A stretch of DNA of 64,000 bases from Anastrepha obliqua (Eukaryota > Arthropoda > Insecta > Diptera > Tephritidae). A program made the position numbers and the translations under genes. Where the stretch lies: contig NC_072896.1 of the NCBI RefSeq assembly GCF_027943255.1, positions 121,427,879 to 121,491,878 on the forward strand, written 5' to 3'. The notes beneath the pieces are model-generated. The model saw only the letters and a program-made list of their open reading frames with translations. It searched no databases and had not been told where the DNA came from. Numbering within the stretch: the stretch's first letter is position 1; each line of letters opens with the position of its first letter. This document shows, in pieces, positions 1 to 10,769 of this stretch.

Positions 1-606
1 ACAATTGCCTCGACGACGAGAATTTCTAAACCGCTACGACTTTAATCAAGAACAAGGGCATCTGTTTTTAACCCCAAAAGAAATGTTTCAAAAGATGTAT
101 TTTGTATTCGACCAAGTTATCACTTCTCTAGAAGATCGATTCGTTACGAATTCTGCTCGATTTTTCAAATCTCTTAAAGCCTTCGGAACTGGAAAATCTG
201 TGTTTAGAAAATCCTTGAGTTTTATCAAGATGATTTTGACGAATCGAGGTTGAAAAATGATTTAGACATGTTCTTGCGCTTGACGAAAAGGAATGATATT
301 GTTATCCAGAAATTAAAGGATATTGTTGATTTTTTCGCGAAAATGAAAGTATTCGATCGCTTCTCTCTGAATATTTAATATTTGTAGAGTTAGTGATGAC
401 TATACCTGGCTCTTTCTGTACGAAGATCTTTTTCAGTTCTTCGAAGATTGAAGAATTACCTTCGCGAAACTATGACTCAAAATCGATTGAACGATGTAGC
501 TATTCTACACATATATTCAGATCTCACGGACACTCTGGATGTTAAAACATTGTTGAATGAATTTATCTCGAAAAATCATCCGCGATCAGTTTTATTGGCC
601 ATGAAG
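1..606 (+). pseudogene. hAT-like transposase, C-terminal remnant
   Basis: Decayed 3' part of a hAT-superfamily transposase of the ZMYM1/DUF4371-like kind, a cut-and-paste enzyme. The window starts inside it. The first open stretch (2-253) reads as an alpha-helical segment ending ...FIKMILTNRG. Further coding sense appears in other frames. At 421-606 the frame gives RRSFSVLRRLKNYLRETM followed by a TQNRLNDVAILHIY-type stretch and ends at tag 604-606. This is the typical hAT C-terminal dimerisation region. The segment VMTIPGS (about 393-410) lies in a different frame from 421 onward, so there is a frameshift between about 410 and 421. No terminal repeat or 8-bp duplication could be assigned. 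The family call rests on motif recognition, not on alignment. Confidence 0.6.
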
Positions 607-695
607 TAGATAAATCGTTGAATCTTGTAGGTTTTTTTGTTGTAAGACGATTTAATTAATATAATTTGGAAAATAAAAGCATATCGTTTCTGTGA

Positions 696-1115
696 TTTCT
701 TATTGCTTGTAAATTCCTTTCCTATCGGCAAGCGCTGATTCTGCTGAATGCAGAGTCTCTCAGTCCTCTTGCTGAAGCAAAGGGGATCATCAACTATGGC
801 TTCGAGAAGGTAGTCCTTAAGGTCTACCATACCGTTGCCAGAGGAGATGCCCCCGCACATCCGGAAGTGCTGGGAGAAGCAAGGCCCACAGTAGAGGAAG
901 CTCCTGTGGACATGGAGGTAGATTCCGTCACGTCGGAGGGTGACAATGCTTATGACGTCCGCTCTTTACCGGGGTCCGTCATAAGCATCGGGTCGTTCTT
1001 CGACAGGGCGGAGGAGGAGAGGCTTCTGGCCTCGGAGAGCGAGGACGCCGTCCTGGAGGTGATGGAGAGGATCCTGGAGGATGAATATTCTTCAGATAAA
1101 TCTTCAACACTCTAA
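696..1115 (+). pseudogene. LINE ORF1, C-terminal part (5'-truncated)
   Basis: Open from just after a stop at 693-695 to a stop at 1113-1115. The deduced end is acidic (runs such as MEVDSVTSEGDN and RAEEERLLASESEDAVLEVMERILEDE). It overlaps the start of ORF2 (ATG at 1081) by 35 bases in another frame, as LINE ORF1/ORF2 pairs often do. In complete Loa/I elements ORF1 is a nucleic-acid-binding protein with zinc knuckles. None is visible here, because the fragment either lacks that part or begins after it. It is assigned to ORF1 from position and overlap alone; no family motif identifies it. Confidence 0.45.
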
Positions 1116-1968
1116 GGCGGCGTCCGCCAACCTACTTATCCACCTTGAGCAAGGTGGAGCTGATATAGTCCTGATTCAGGAGCCGTGGCTGAGCAGCAAC
1201 GGCATTTCTGGGCTCAGGACGAAAAGCTACAAACTGGTGGCGTATAGCAGGACAGGTAAACCAAGATCCTGTATACTCATCAGGAGGGAACTTAACGCAT
1301 TTATTTTGCCTAATTTCAGCAATGAAGACATTGTGACGGTGAGTCTGGAGGGCCCGGCTGGAAAGCTATGGCTGATGTCCGTATATATGGCACACGATGA
1401 CGAGGTGGAACCACCTCCGGCGCTGCTAAGGGAAACCCTGGCTGAAGCAAAACGCAGGAAAATCGGCGTTATCATAGGCACTTACGCGAACTCCCATCAC
1501 ACCTGCTGGGGAAGTTCTAACATCAATGCACGAGGTGAGTCACTTTTTGATTATATTTTAAACAAGGACTTGTTTATATGTAACAGGGGTAAGGACCCCA
1601 CTTTTATTACCGCAGCCAGAGAAGAGGTGCTTGACCTTACTCTGGCTTCTTCCTCACTGATAAACCAAATCTCTGATTGGAGGGTGCTAAACACTCATTC
1701 CTTCTCGGACCATAGGTACATTCAGTTCTCTCTCACTCAAACTCGTCCAATAAGATCCCCCTACAGGAACCTGAGGAGGACGGACTGGGATGCATATTAC
1801 AGAAATTTGCTGAGCTTACTCCCCAAGGCACCGGGAGGAAATCTAGATCTATCGGAAGAAACGATCGACGAACTGGTGGAAACTTTCACCTCAGCTTGCA
1901 ACACGGCCCTGGAAACTTCTTGTTCCCAGGAAGGAAAAACCGCCCTGGTGGACAACGGAGCTATCTGA
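1081..1968 (+). pseudogene. LINE ORF2, APE-type endonuclease domain
   Basis: Starts with ATG at 1081 (MNILQINLQHSKAA). This is the exonuclease-endonuclease-phosphatase domain that nicks target DNA to prime reverse transcription. Visible landmarks are the N-terminal INLQHS motif, LIQEPW with the metal-binding Glu, TCWGSS, and the C-terminal SDHRYI with the catalytic His. The segment that in this family reads G-x-D-A-N-x-H-H is GTYANSHH here, with TAC at 1483-1485 where an Asp codon is expected, so nicking activity is probably lost. The frame runs into a stop at 1966-1968 only because of a one-base shift in the A5 run at 1935-1939; the RT frame starts right there. Confidence 0.85.
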
Positions 1969-3724
1969 GCTTAGGGCCTCATGCAGACGCCTTTTTAACA
2001 GGGCTAAAAGAATTAGGTCTCCCTCGGGATGGGAGCTGTATAAAGCAGGGCTAGGAATATACAAGTCCGAAATTAGAAAGGCTAAGAAGGACTCCTGGAG
2101 AAGCTTCTGCGAAAGCGTAGAGGGCTGCCATGAGTCCTCCAGGTTTAGACGAGTACTCACGAAGAGTTCCGCTCCCTTGGGGTACCTAAGAGACGAATCG
2201 GGGCGTTGGGCGATGAGCGGCGAGGAGTCACTGAAGTTACTTCTCGACGCCCATTTTCCGACGAGCCCAGCACCTAGCAGCACCGGCCTGGAGAGCACTT
2301 CAACTTGCATTCCGGACCGGGGCTGGTTGCTGGATAAGCGTCGCCTGGCTTGGGCCATTGACTCCTTTAAGCCCTTCAAGTCTCCTGGTCCTGACGGCAT
2401 CATTCCTGCCCAACTACAGAAATCTGTGGAGGTATCATGCCGTTGGTTGAGCCCCATCTATGCGAGCTGCGTAGCCAGGGGCTACATACCAAGATCATGG
2501 AGGGCCGTGAGGGTTGTCTTTGTACCCAAGGCAGGAAAGAGCTCGCACGTCTCCCCTAAGGACTTCAGAACAATTAGTCTCTCATCTTTCTTACTAAAAA
2601 CCCTTGAGAGACTGATTGACCTGCACATAAGAAGCGAAATTCCTCGGGGCCGACTGTCGCATACTCAACATGCTTATTGCAAGGGTAGATCGGTGGAATC
2701 TGCCCTACATACAATCGTGGAAGAAATCGAAGAATCTCTTCTTCAGAAGGAGTTTGCGGTAGGCGCCTTCCTCGACATCGAGGGGGCTTTTAACAACGTC
2801 CTTCCGGAGGCAATTACCAGGTCTCTAGGTAAACTAGGGGTCGAAACCGACCTTATAAGACTTATCCACAAAATGCTTAGCGACAGAACTGTCACGGCAG
2901 AGTGGGGCGGTATCTCCATCCACCGGCAGGTGAGTAGAGGCACTCCGCAAGGTGGGGTTCTCTCACCATTCCTCTGGGTGGTTGTGCTAAATGATCTGTT
3001 GGAGGAGCTGGTGAAGGGAGGCTGCAGGGTAATTGCCTACGCGGATGACGTGGCACTAATTGTTAGAGGAAAATTTTTGGATACTCTGTACAACTTGATG
3101 CAGGGATATCTGAATGCAGTTGTTAGATGGGCAACGGATTGTGGCCTGTCGGTGAATCCTCTTAAGACGGAGCTCGTCCTATTTACGAGGAAATATAAAA
3201 TACCCAGAGCTCAACTTCCCTCACTAGGGGGCGCTCCTCTGATGCTTTCTGACAAGGTGAAGTACCTTGGTATTATTCTTGACAGCAAGCTTTCATGGAA
3301 GCCCAATATTGAGGAAAGGGTGAGGAAGGCAACAATCGCCTTGTATGGGTGCAAGGGCGCAATTGGCAAAAGATGGGGCCTCTCGCCTCGAGTTGTTTTC
3401 TGGCTGTATAATACCATTGTAAAGCCTATCTTGTTATATGGAGTCATAGTCTGGTGGAACTCACTAGAGAAGACGACATTGGTGAAGAAGCTGGAAAGAG
3501 TTCAGAGGTCGGCACTCATTGGAATCAGTGGGGCGCTTCGAACGACTCCTACTCTGGCGCTCAACGCAATGTTAAATGTGGTACCTGTAGATATCGCAGG
3601 CAGAACTGCCGCAACACGTACCGCAATCAGACTGAGGGGCTGGAGCTATAAGCTCAATCTCCCTTATGGGCACTCAAGCATCCTCAGAAACTTTGAGTTC
3701 ATCCCTCTGTCAACAGACCAGTGA
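1937..3724 (+). pseudogene. LINE ORF2, reverse transcriptase domain
   Basis: RT of a Loa/I-type LINE, read in the frame +1 to the endonuclease. The frame continues from the A5 run at 1935-1939 (first residues PPWWTTELSELRASCRRLF) to a TGA at 3722-3724. RT landmarks in order: KSPGPDGI (fingers), FRTISLSSFLLKTLERL, HAYCKGRSVESALH, AFLDIEGAFNNV (first catalytic Asp), SRGTPQGGVLSP, the YADD box at 3038-3049, and VKYLGIILDSKLSW (thumb). The RT core looks intact. The TGA is in the same frame as the downstream RNase H, so it is a nonsense mutation and not a natural end. Confidence 0.88.
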
Positions 3725-4660
3725 ATACCCTCATTTAGTCCGACCGGAACATTCACCACTCACATCCCGTCAAGGGAAGAGTGGACGGGGGGCTACACTT
3801 GGGGGCAGGGCCTGGTGAACTTGTTCACGGATGGATCGAAGTTGGAAGGAAAGGTTGGCGGAGGAGTCTTTTGCGAAGGGCTCCCCATCAGACTTAAATT
3901 CAGGCTACCGGACCACTGCAGTGTGTTCCAGGCAGAGGTAGCCGCAATCAAGGAGGCAGCTGATTGGCTGCTCAAATGTGTACTAACAGTCAAGAAGGTA
4001 AATATTTACTCCGATAGCCAAGCGGCAATAAGGGCCCTCGGGTCTATGACGGTGCATTCGGAATTGGTCAAGGAATGCTTGACCTCACTTTCGACTGCGT
4101 CCGAATTCTTTGACATCAGCCTCATCTGGGTTCCCGGTCACAGCGACATTGCGGGAAACTGTGAGGCGGATGAGCTGGCTAGACAAGGGACATGTGAGGT
4201 GATTTCCCCGCGGAGGGAGAAAATTGGAATCCCCCTGACTACCTGCGGTCTGCTCCTGGAAAGATGGGCATCGCGCAAACTCAGCGAGCGCTGGGAAAAT
4301 GCACAAACGTGCAAAGTTTCGAAATCCTTCTGGCCACGTGTGGACCGAAGGCGCTCGGGTGAGCTTCTGAGGCTGACAAAATATCAGCTCTCCAATCTAG
4401 TGGGTTCTCTCACAGGACACAATGCGCGAGGAATGCATGCTGTGAGACTTGGAATCATCTCGAGTCCTTTCTGTGCTGGATGTATGGAGGATGAGGTGGA
4501 ATCATCTCAGCACCTTCTCCTTAGCTGCCCTGCCCTGGCGGGGCTAAGATTCAAGCATCTTGGGTCTTACTTCTTTGCCACGCCTGCTGAGATAGCTGGC
4601 GCTGACATTAAAAATCTGATGAGTTTCATCAGCAGCATTAAGCGGTTGACGCAAACATAG
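3725..4660 (+). pseudogene. LINE ORF2, RNase H domain and C-terminal Cys/His motif
   Basis: Same frame as the RT, separated from it only by the TGA at 3722-3724. RNase H removes RNA from the RNA:DNA hybrid in the I/Loa/R1-like groups that carry it. The acidic catalytic set is present: Asp in LFTDGSK, Glu in VFQAEVAAI, Asp in IYSDSQAAI, and the C-terminal VPGHSDIAGNCEADELA. After a linker comes a LVGSLTGHNARGMH segment and the zinc-finger-like CAGCMEDEVESSQHLLLSC. The protein ends FISSIKRLTQT. A minus-strand fragment at 62089-62540 has a very similar end, so the window holds a second copy of this or a close family. Confidence 0.88.
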
Positions 4661-4904
4661 TCATCGTTCATAATCCGCACGCTCCTAACCTTCCCATCAC
4701 CACCTCTCCCCGCCCTCTCCCTGCACCTCATCGGTCCTTCCCCTCTCCTCACTTCCTTGACAGTGGTATCACAAAGGACGAATTTCTCTTCGTCCAAGTG
4801 TGCCCACTCCCGGGGCAACCATACTAACCTAACCTATGAGGTGCATATTTAATTAGAACGAATAAGGGTAGGCGGGGGTTATGGTTCGCTAGCGCAATAC
4901 TCGG

Positions 4905-5715
4905 AATTTTTCTCTTCCGCCGGTCCTGTTCCAAGGTATCTTGCTTTGGCGTCTATCGGGATTGTCAGATTCTTATGTCCTACTTTCTTGTTGGTATAAC
5001 TACATGAATTGTTTCGTCACTATTGATTTGTATACCCCAAGCATTAAACCATGTTAGTGTTTTGTTCAAAATCTGTTGTAACTTGTTTGTTGCTGCTTCT
5101 AAGGTTTTATGAGTTGCCAATAGGACGGTGTCATCTGCAAAAGTTGCTATCATGTCGATACTTGCAGGCAAGGGAATATCAGCTGTGTACAGCACATACA
5201 GTACAGGCCCTAGTACACGGCCCTGGGGTACACCGGCTTCCATCAGTTGAATGTTGGAGTATTCGTATGTATATTTCACATAAAAGTATCGATTTGCTAA
5301 ATAGCTTTTGATTAACAAATAGTAGTCGAGTGGAAGATACTGTTTAAGTTTAAATGTTAAGCCCTTGTGCCACACGCTTTCGAAAGCTTTCGGCACATCA
5401 AGATACACAGCAAAGTATGTACATATTTCTTTTAACAATTTCTGACAATATTTTATTTGTTACCAGTTCTATTGTTGAATATTTTCTACGAAATCCGAAT
5501 TGGTGTCAAGGAAATAAGTTTCGCCCCTGTAGTAGGGGCTCAAGGCGGTCAAGTATAAGCTTCTCAAAAAGTTTGGATAATGCTGGTAATAAACTAATTG
5601 GTCTGTATGAATCCTCCCTGTGATTACGTCATATCCAGGGGATTTATTTACGTCAATTTTTGTCTCAATTGCTATTCGCATTTCTTCTAAAGATATTTTC
5701 TTAATTAGTATATTT
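4905..5715 (-). pseudogene. Jockey-clade reverse transcriptase remnant
   Basis: Minus-strand RT fragment of a Jockey-type LINE. The longest piece (5438 to 4980) carries FAVYLDVPKAFESVWHKGL (first Asp motif), EAGVPQGRVLGPVLY and the FADD box in IATFADDTVLLA. The PQGS consensus reads PQGR. Upstream pieces (5715-5440) show KSPGYDVITGRI in the fingers and ISLLPALSKLFEKL in other frames, with apparent frameshifts and loss of sequence between them. Downstream the sense continues to about 4905 in another frame (IPIDAKARYLG). Endonuclease and ORF1 are absent. Jockey clade is likely from the GVPQG.VLGP..Y..Y..D.P pattern. Confidence 0.75.
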
Positions 5716-5722
5716 ATGTTCG

Positions 5723-5992
5723 CCGTAGCCAGATGGGTTGATGCGTGACTACCATTCCGAATTCACAGAGAGAACGTCGGCTTGAATCTCGGTGAAAAAC
5801 CAAAATTAAGAAAAACATTTTTCTAGTAGCAGTCGCCCCTCGGCAGGCAATGGCAAACCTCCGAGTGTATTTCTGCCACGAAAAAGCTCCTCATAAAAAT
5901 ATCTGCCGTTCGGAGTCAGCTTGAAACTGTAGGTCCCTCCATCTGTGGAACAACATCAAGACGCACACCACCAAAAAGGGTGTACGCGTGAT
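5723..5992 (+). mobile_element. tRNA-derived SINE, copy 1
   Basis: Starts with a tRNA-like head (cgccgtagccagatgggttg), followed by a conserved body (tcggcaggcaatggcaaacc, gtgtatttctgccacgaaaa, acatcaagacgcacaccacc). The same body recurs at 17219-17542, 27046-27222, 32573-32787 and in fragments. The distal part (gaggaggagctcggccaaac in other copies) is missing, and the copy is cut at gtgtacgcg by the mariner that starts at 5993. The A-box-like sequence is well kept; the B-box is degenerate (ggcttgaatct). Confidence 0.7.
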
Positions 5993-6681
5993 GGGTGATT
6001 TTTTAGCTATTATGTTTTAAACAGTTGGTTTAAACAGCTGACGCACGTTTCATGTTTTGTTTCACTGTCAAACATCTTCAGTTTGGTCTATAATTTAAAC
6101 ATGAATTGGAGGTATCATTAGACCGTACTTCTTCAAAGATGCTGCGAATCGTAACGTAACTGTGAATGGTGAACGCTACCGTGAAATGATATCCAAATTT
6201 TTTTTTGCCCAAAATATAAGAGCTTGACCTGCTTAAGATGTGGTTTCAGCAAGACGGTGCCACATGCCACACAGCACGCGTAACAATGGACTTGTTGAGA
6301 GGTGAGCATTTTATTTCACGTGCGGGACCTGTCAATTGGCCACCCAGATCGTACGATATAACGCATTCAGATTATTTTTTGTGGGGACATGTTAAAGCTC
6401 ATGTCTATTCAGACAAACTTGCTTCAATAAACGCATTGGAAGACAACATTAAAGCATTTATAAGTAAGATACCGGCCGAAACATTGGAAAGAGTATGCCG
6501 AAATTGGAATAAGCGGATGGACCATTTGAAGCGCAGTAGCGGTCAACATTTGCATGAAATAATCTTCAAACATTAAATTATATGGACTGTACTATCGATT
6601 TAAATAAAAATTTCACGCATTTCTCTGAATTTTACGTGCGTGTTTTTGAAAAACTTTCCTATAGCTCTCGAAAAATCACCC
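5993..6681 (+). mobile_element. DD41D mariner, internally deleted
   Basis: Inverted ends: gggtgattttt at 5993 and the reverse complement (aaaaatcaccc) ending at 6681. The left UTR-like sequence is nearly the same as in the copy at 30150-31021, so the two are one family. The coding part is the transposase C-terminus: MWFQQDGATCHTARVTMDLL with the second catalytic Asp, NWPPRSYDITHSDYFLWGH with the third, and a GQHLHEIIFKH end at 6576. The first catalytic Asp region and DNA-binding domain are deleted apart from a few start codons. It lies at the truncated 3' end of SINE copy 1, so the mariner inserted into or next to the SINE. Confidence 0.72.
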
Positions 6682-6924
6682 TCTACCGTGCCGATTTTTT
6701 TGAAGGCCTTCCATAGCGTATAGCTTGTAGCTGTAGTAGCTCCCAGTGATGAGATGTTTTATCAAAATTTTCGTCCTTGTCCACTTTTTTTAATATCTCG
6801 TGAACGTGTAGATTGCCATTGTTGCCTTAGTTTTCGTTTTTCTCTGATTTTTTCCAAAATTTTATGGGGTAATTTGTATTTGTTGTTGGGGTAATTTGTA
6901 TTTGTTGTTACGCATTTTGATTAT

Positions 6925-7330
6925 AAAAGGTTTTCCAATAAGAGGTGTTATTTTGATATTCAAAGAAAAATGCTATTTTTTTATTATTAAGAGGAAGGTA
7001 TGCCGTTAATAGTGAAAAATAACATCAGGCAAATGACCACCACGACCACACATACAGGACAATATCCTTTTCAATTGCAAAGTGCAAATCGACTGCCCTA
7101 TGTTATCGATGGCCTCACGAATTCCATCTTTGAAGTCCTAAATCGACCCTGGGGTGTTGGCGTAGACCTTCTCTTTCATGTGGCCCCAGAGAAAAAAGTC
7201 ACAAGATGTTAAATCATAAGATCTCGGTGGCCAATTGTGATCACCTCTTCGAGAGATAACACGACACTCTTTAGCGAGACTTTAATGTTAAGGCTTTGCT
7301 CCATAATTTCACGAAAATAGTCCCAATTCA
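6925..7330 (-). pseudogene. DD41D-type mariner, 3' fragment
   Basis: Minus strand. Coding sense runs from about 7258 down to a stop at 7006-7008. It includes HNWPPRSYDLTSCDFFLWG (third catalytic Asp) and ends GGHLPDVIFHY, as do other mariners of this group. There is one in-frame stop after NTPGSI. Beyond the stop, a candidate terminal-repeat sequence (ttttccaataagaggtgtta) lies at about 6930-6950. The 5' half of the element is not visible; sequence to about 7330 is too diverged to read. Confidence 0.6.
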
Positions 7331-7812
7331 TGAGCAGTGATTTTTCGAACCCTTTTTGGTTTCTATGGATCCTAATTTAAAATATTCAGTGTATCCTGAT
7401 GGCTTCTAGGGATTCTGAATTTAAAAGAGTGGTCACCTAAAACTAATTCTCTTGCTAATAGTCCTCTAATTTGAATTTTTGTTTTTTTTATTTTTACTTT
7501 CTATAATTTTTCTTGTAGTCAAAAATTAAAAAAAAAAATGTCATCAATAGTTGCGCATAATTGTTAAGATAGTTAATATTAATTAACTAAGACCTCTAGT
7601 AAAGGCGTAACTTTTTTACGATCTTTCAATCGCGTGGAAACTACCAGTTAATGCTTTTATGCCCTCCACTGTATTTGCAGGTAGGTTGCAGGTCGAGGAA
7701 GCATTACAAATTGTTGAAGATGTAATCATTTTTGTTACTGAACTTTCCAACTTCCATATTTAAATATGTCAAGCTTGGTCTGCAAATAAATATATATTTA
7801 TATAAGCTTATA

Positions 7813-7989
7813 CAAGGTGGCACAAAATTAATCATCACTTTTATTTTTGAATAACTTTTTTACTAAACAAGAAAAATTAGTTCGAGTGATGGAAATTTGA
7901 ATTTTGATCTCTACGCGCTCCATTGCCTGTCCGTTTATACACTGCAGCTGTCTAGTTTACAGGTTTCAAACGCGATTTACGCCACCTTG
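7813..7989. mobile_element. 177-bp MITE with TA target duplication
   Basis: Left end caaggtggcacaaaa, right end (reverse complement) caaggtggcgtaaat: inverted repeats with only two mismatches in the first 14 bases. The element is flanked on both sides by TA (7811-7812 and 7990-7991), the target duplication of Tc1/mariner elements. No coding capacity. The terminal sequence resembles the ends of the intact DD41D mariner at 24718-26042 (caggtggcgcaaaagtaa), so that enzyme class may have moved it. That link is inference. Confidence 0.7.
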
Positions 7990-7991
7990 TA

Positions 7992-9118
7992 CATATGCAC
8001 AGAGGAATGCCAGTGGATGTATTCTACATTACGTTCAGAGAGTTAATTTTAAAAAGTATTTAGTAGATGTGAACGCAAACTGATAACGCGCACGTATGTA
8101 AAGCTGTGTATGCACACACACATATGAATATGTATGTGCATATGTATATGTATATCTAAATATTTGTTTTCCATTTCAGCTGCTTCGTATCTGCAAATCC
8201 CCGCACACAACACATAATTTGACTTATATATAAATATTTTATTACACTCACATACAACTACTGTTTTTTTGTCTCTGTCTTAGCTGAAATTCATTTAAGA
8301 AAGCCTTTAAGCGTCTTGTCAATTGTTCTGACTACCCTCGAGCCCCGCACCCGCACCCGCCACCTCCTTCCTACTGCTCTATTGCATTTGCAGTCAAGAT
8401 AAAAGCAACTTTTGTTGAATGCGTTTTGGGATTCTGGCACAGTGACAACCCTCTACCGAAATATGTTCGCATGTATGAGTGTATTTATGATGTACACAAA
8501 AATAAATATAATAAAAAATTTAATGTAAAAATGAAATCTTGTTTGCTTTGAAGTATTCGTATATTTTCGTTTCATCACAGATGCTGTGCTGATTGCTGGT
8601 TGATTGTTGCTGCCAGCCAACATTCTTGTTTATTTTTTATTTTTTTTTCACTTGCAATTTTTTTTTTTTCTCTTTTAAAGACATATGGCTGGCAGCACAC
8701 CATCACATTCCGCCCTTTTGGTTGTTGCTACTTGACCTGGGTATTCGCTCCGGGGTTGCAGGTCTGGTTGGTGACATTTGCAAGTGTCAAGTGCAAGGAA
8801 TTTAACAACCTGAAGTGGAGTTAAAAGATCGCAGATTATGAAACTTGTCACGACCACAGAATTTACTCCCAATCGCTCGCACTAAATGTCAGAGTGCAAC
8901 GAGAATTTCAATTTTATTTAGGCATTTCTTTGTTCAATTAAATTAAATAATTTTTTTTTGCATTTATTGCTCGCGAATAAATGAAAAATATAAATGCCAA
9001 GGTAAGCAAAGGTAGCGTACGCATGTCAGTCAATGGAATTGTCAGTCTTATTTAGTACAATTCAATCTGAAATAATTTTTATTGTAGAAAGACGTATGCG
9101 AACTTTTGATACAACAAC
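7992..9118. other. non-coding, AT-rich, no recognised feature
   Basis: Contains short TATG/ATGTAT microsatellite runs (8100-8160) and T-rich tracts (8630-8680). Short open frames at 8593-8872 come from overlapping low-complexity sequence and match nothing I know. No transposon ends seen. Confidence 0.5.
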
Positions 9119-9122
9119 TTAA

Positions 9123-9830
9123 GGGGGTAGTATGGTTAATTCGGTGTAAAACAAGCATATTTTTCGAAATTTTTTTTGTCGACACAGTTGATTTATTCAA
9201 AATTTTAAAATTACTTCATTATAAAGTCATATTTAAAGAATATTGTGTGAAATTTTCATTGATTTTTATGAAGAAATGAGTTGGTGGCAGCGAATCTTCG
9301 CGGACGTCTCATAAAAAAGTTTTATTGCGGTGTCCCTCAGAACTCATTACTGGATCAACTAAAATCAAAAAACCAAATTGATTTCATCAGCTAATAAAGT
9401 TTCGCAGGTAACAACGTCGAATTTTTTTTTAATTTTTTAAAGCGCTTTGAAGTCAAAACACCGATTTTTCATAAAAAAAACTTGAAAACTTTGTTGTTTT
9501 AAAATATGACAAAATTTAAAAAAAAAAAAAACTCGACGTCATTACCTCGTGAATAAAGTAAAGAAACAAAAAAACCAAATTTGAAAAGAATCGGTGCAGT
9601 AGATATGAATCTACAGTGGACACCGACCGTAAAAAAGGCAAGTGTGAGAAAAACGCGTTTAAAGATTTTCGGCAGCGTGAAATCCGGTTGGAGAGGTAGA
9701 TACTTAATCCTTTGTGTCTTTGTCAATTTTACTCTAATGCACTTCAAACTTTCACACAATAATCTTAAAATGTTATAGAATAATTTAAAAAAAAAAAAAA
9801 AAAATGAAAAAAAAATACCATACTACCCCC
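9123..9830. mobile_element. TTAA-flanked (piggyBac-like) MITE, 708 bp
   Basis: Perfect 14-bp inverted ends gggggtagtatggt at both termini, immediately bounded by TTAA at 9119-9122 and 9831-9834. TTAA duplication with a G/C-run terminus is the signature of piggyBac-type transposition. The interior is AT-rich with long A and T runs and has no transposase-like frame (the small frames at 9499-9778 are not recognisable). A second element with the same architecture lies at 60617-61354. Confidence 0.75.
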
Positions 9831-9984
9831 TTAAGTTCAACATTTTCTTAAAGTTGTAAGTTCTAGTAAAATATATAAATTACACCGGTCTACAATTTAC
9901 ATTTGTTTTTTTACTCAGCTCTCAACTTGTTTCGATCTGCTTCGAAAAATACGTACTATAGGCATACGGTAGTTGAGGGCATGC

Positions 9985-10560
9985 ATATATGTAGCTATCA
10001 TCATCATCATAAGTTCCTAGAGTTCCAGTGCGGAACATAGGAACACAACGAATTTCTTCCATTCTGGTCTGTGTTGCGCCAATCTCTTAACCTCATTCTG
10101 ACTCCACCAGTCTTTCTGGGTATTCACTGATCTTCCACGTCTGCGTCTACCTTTGTTGGTGGTTCCCGTCAATGGCGGCCGTTGTTAAGTCACCATTTCC
10201 TCTGCGTGGAATATGGCCAATTCAGCCCCATTTTCCCTTTTGGATCTGTAACAGTATTGGCTTCTGCTGAGTTCTGGCCCATAAGTCACCATTTGAGATA
10301 ATATTTGGTCAGAAGACTTTTTCGGATGCATCTGTTTACAAAAACTTGTCAGGATGGCTCACTCAATGAGCTTTTGTCAGCTGACGTCGCATTGCACGTT
10401 TCACAACTTTAAAGTAAAGTTGACTTTAGATGGGTTGCAATTCTCAATTTTGTACGTCGCGAAATGTGTGATGCGTTCCAAATTGCTTGCAGAGCGCCAA
10501 ATGTCGCCACTGCTTTCTTTGAACGGCTTTTGATATCATCGCTCGAACCTCCAGAATCCG
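9985..10560 (-). pseudogene. decayed LINE 3' end (RTE/CR1-like C-terminus)
   Basis: On the minus strand, short stretches in changing frames resemble the end of the same LINE type seen at 20690-21915: a KGKMGLNWPYSTQRKW-like segment, an arginine-rich stretch, and DWWSQNEVKRLAQHRPEWKKF close to the stop. After the stop the minus strand ends in a (GAT)n tract (tcatcatcatcat on plus, about 9997-10012), a plausible simple-repeat tail. No RT motif remains. Assigned by resemblance only. Confidence 0.4.
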
Positions 10561-10769
10561 ATACATACATTTTTTAATAGGGGCTTCACAACCCATTAAA
10601 TTAAATATTAAAGCAAAATTTCCTTATGCTAAATAGTTAAGTTATTTTGTCAAAAGTCTGCAGATACTATTTTTATAGCAAAGGAGGTAAACGAAAACTT
10701 TTCTTCGCTGGTAGGGAAATCTTCTCTTGTTGCTCTTTTTGACCCCATCCTACATCTATGTTGGATTTT

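Larger units (their letters stand above)
696..4838 (+). mobile_element. Loa/I-group non-LTR retrotransposon, near-complete but dead
   Basis: A LINE with ORF1 tail, APE-type endonuclease, reverse transcriptase, RNase H and a C-terminal Cys/His motif in that order, an arrangement known from the Loa and I clades. The 5' end is truncated inside ORF1, near 696, where an open frame begins. After the ORF2 stop (4658-4660) follows a C-rich 3' untranslated stretch that ends in ctaacctaacct at 4824-4835. I see three lesions in ORF2: a one-base frame change in the A5 run at 1935-1939, an in-frame TGA at 3722-3724, and loss of a catalytic Asp in the endonuclease. Clade assignment is by order of domains and general sequence look; a phylogeny was not possible. 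Confidence 0.85.

Noticed and set aside
8593..8872. Three overlapping open frames
   Set aside because: They follow T-rich low-complexity sequence in overlapping frames and strands; no family resemblance.
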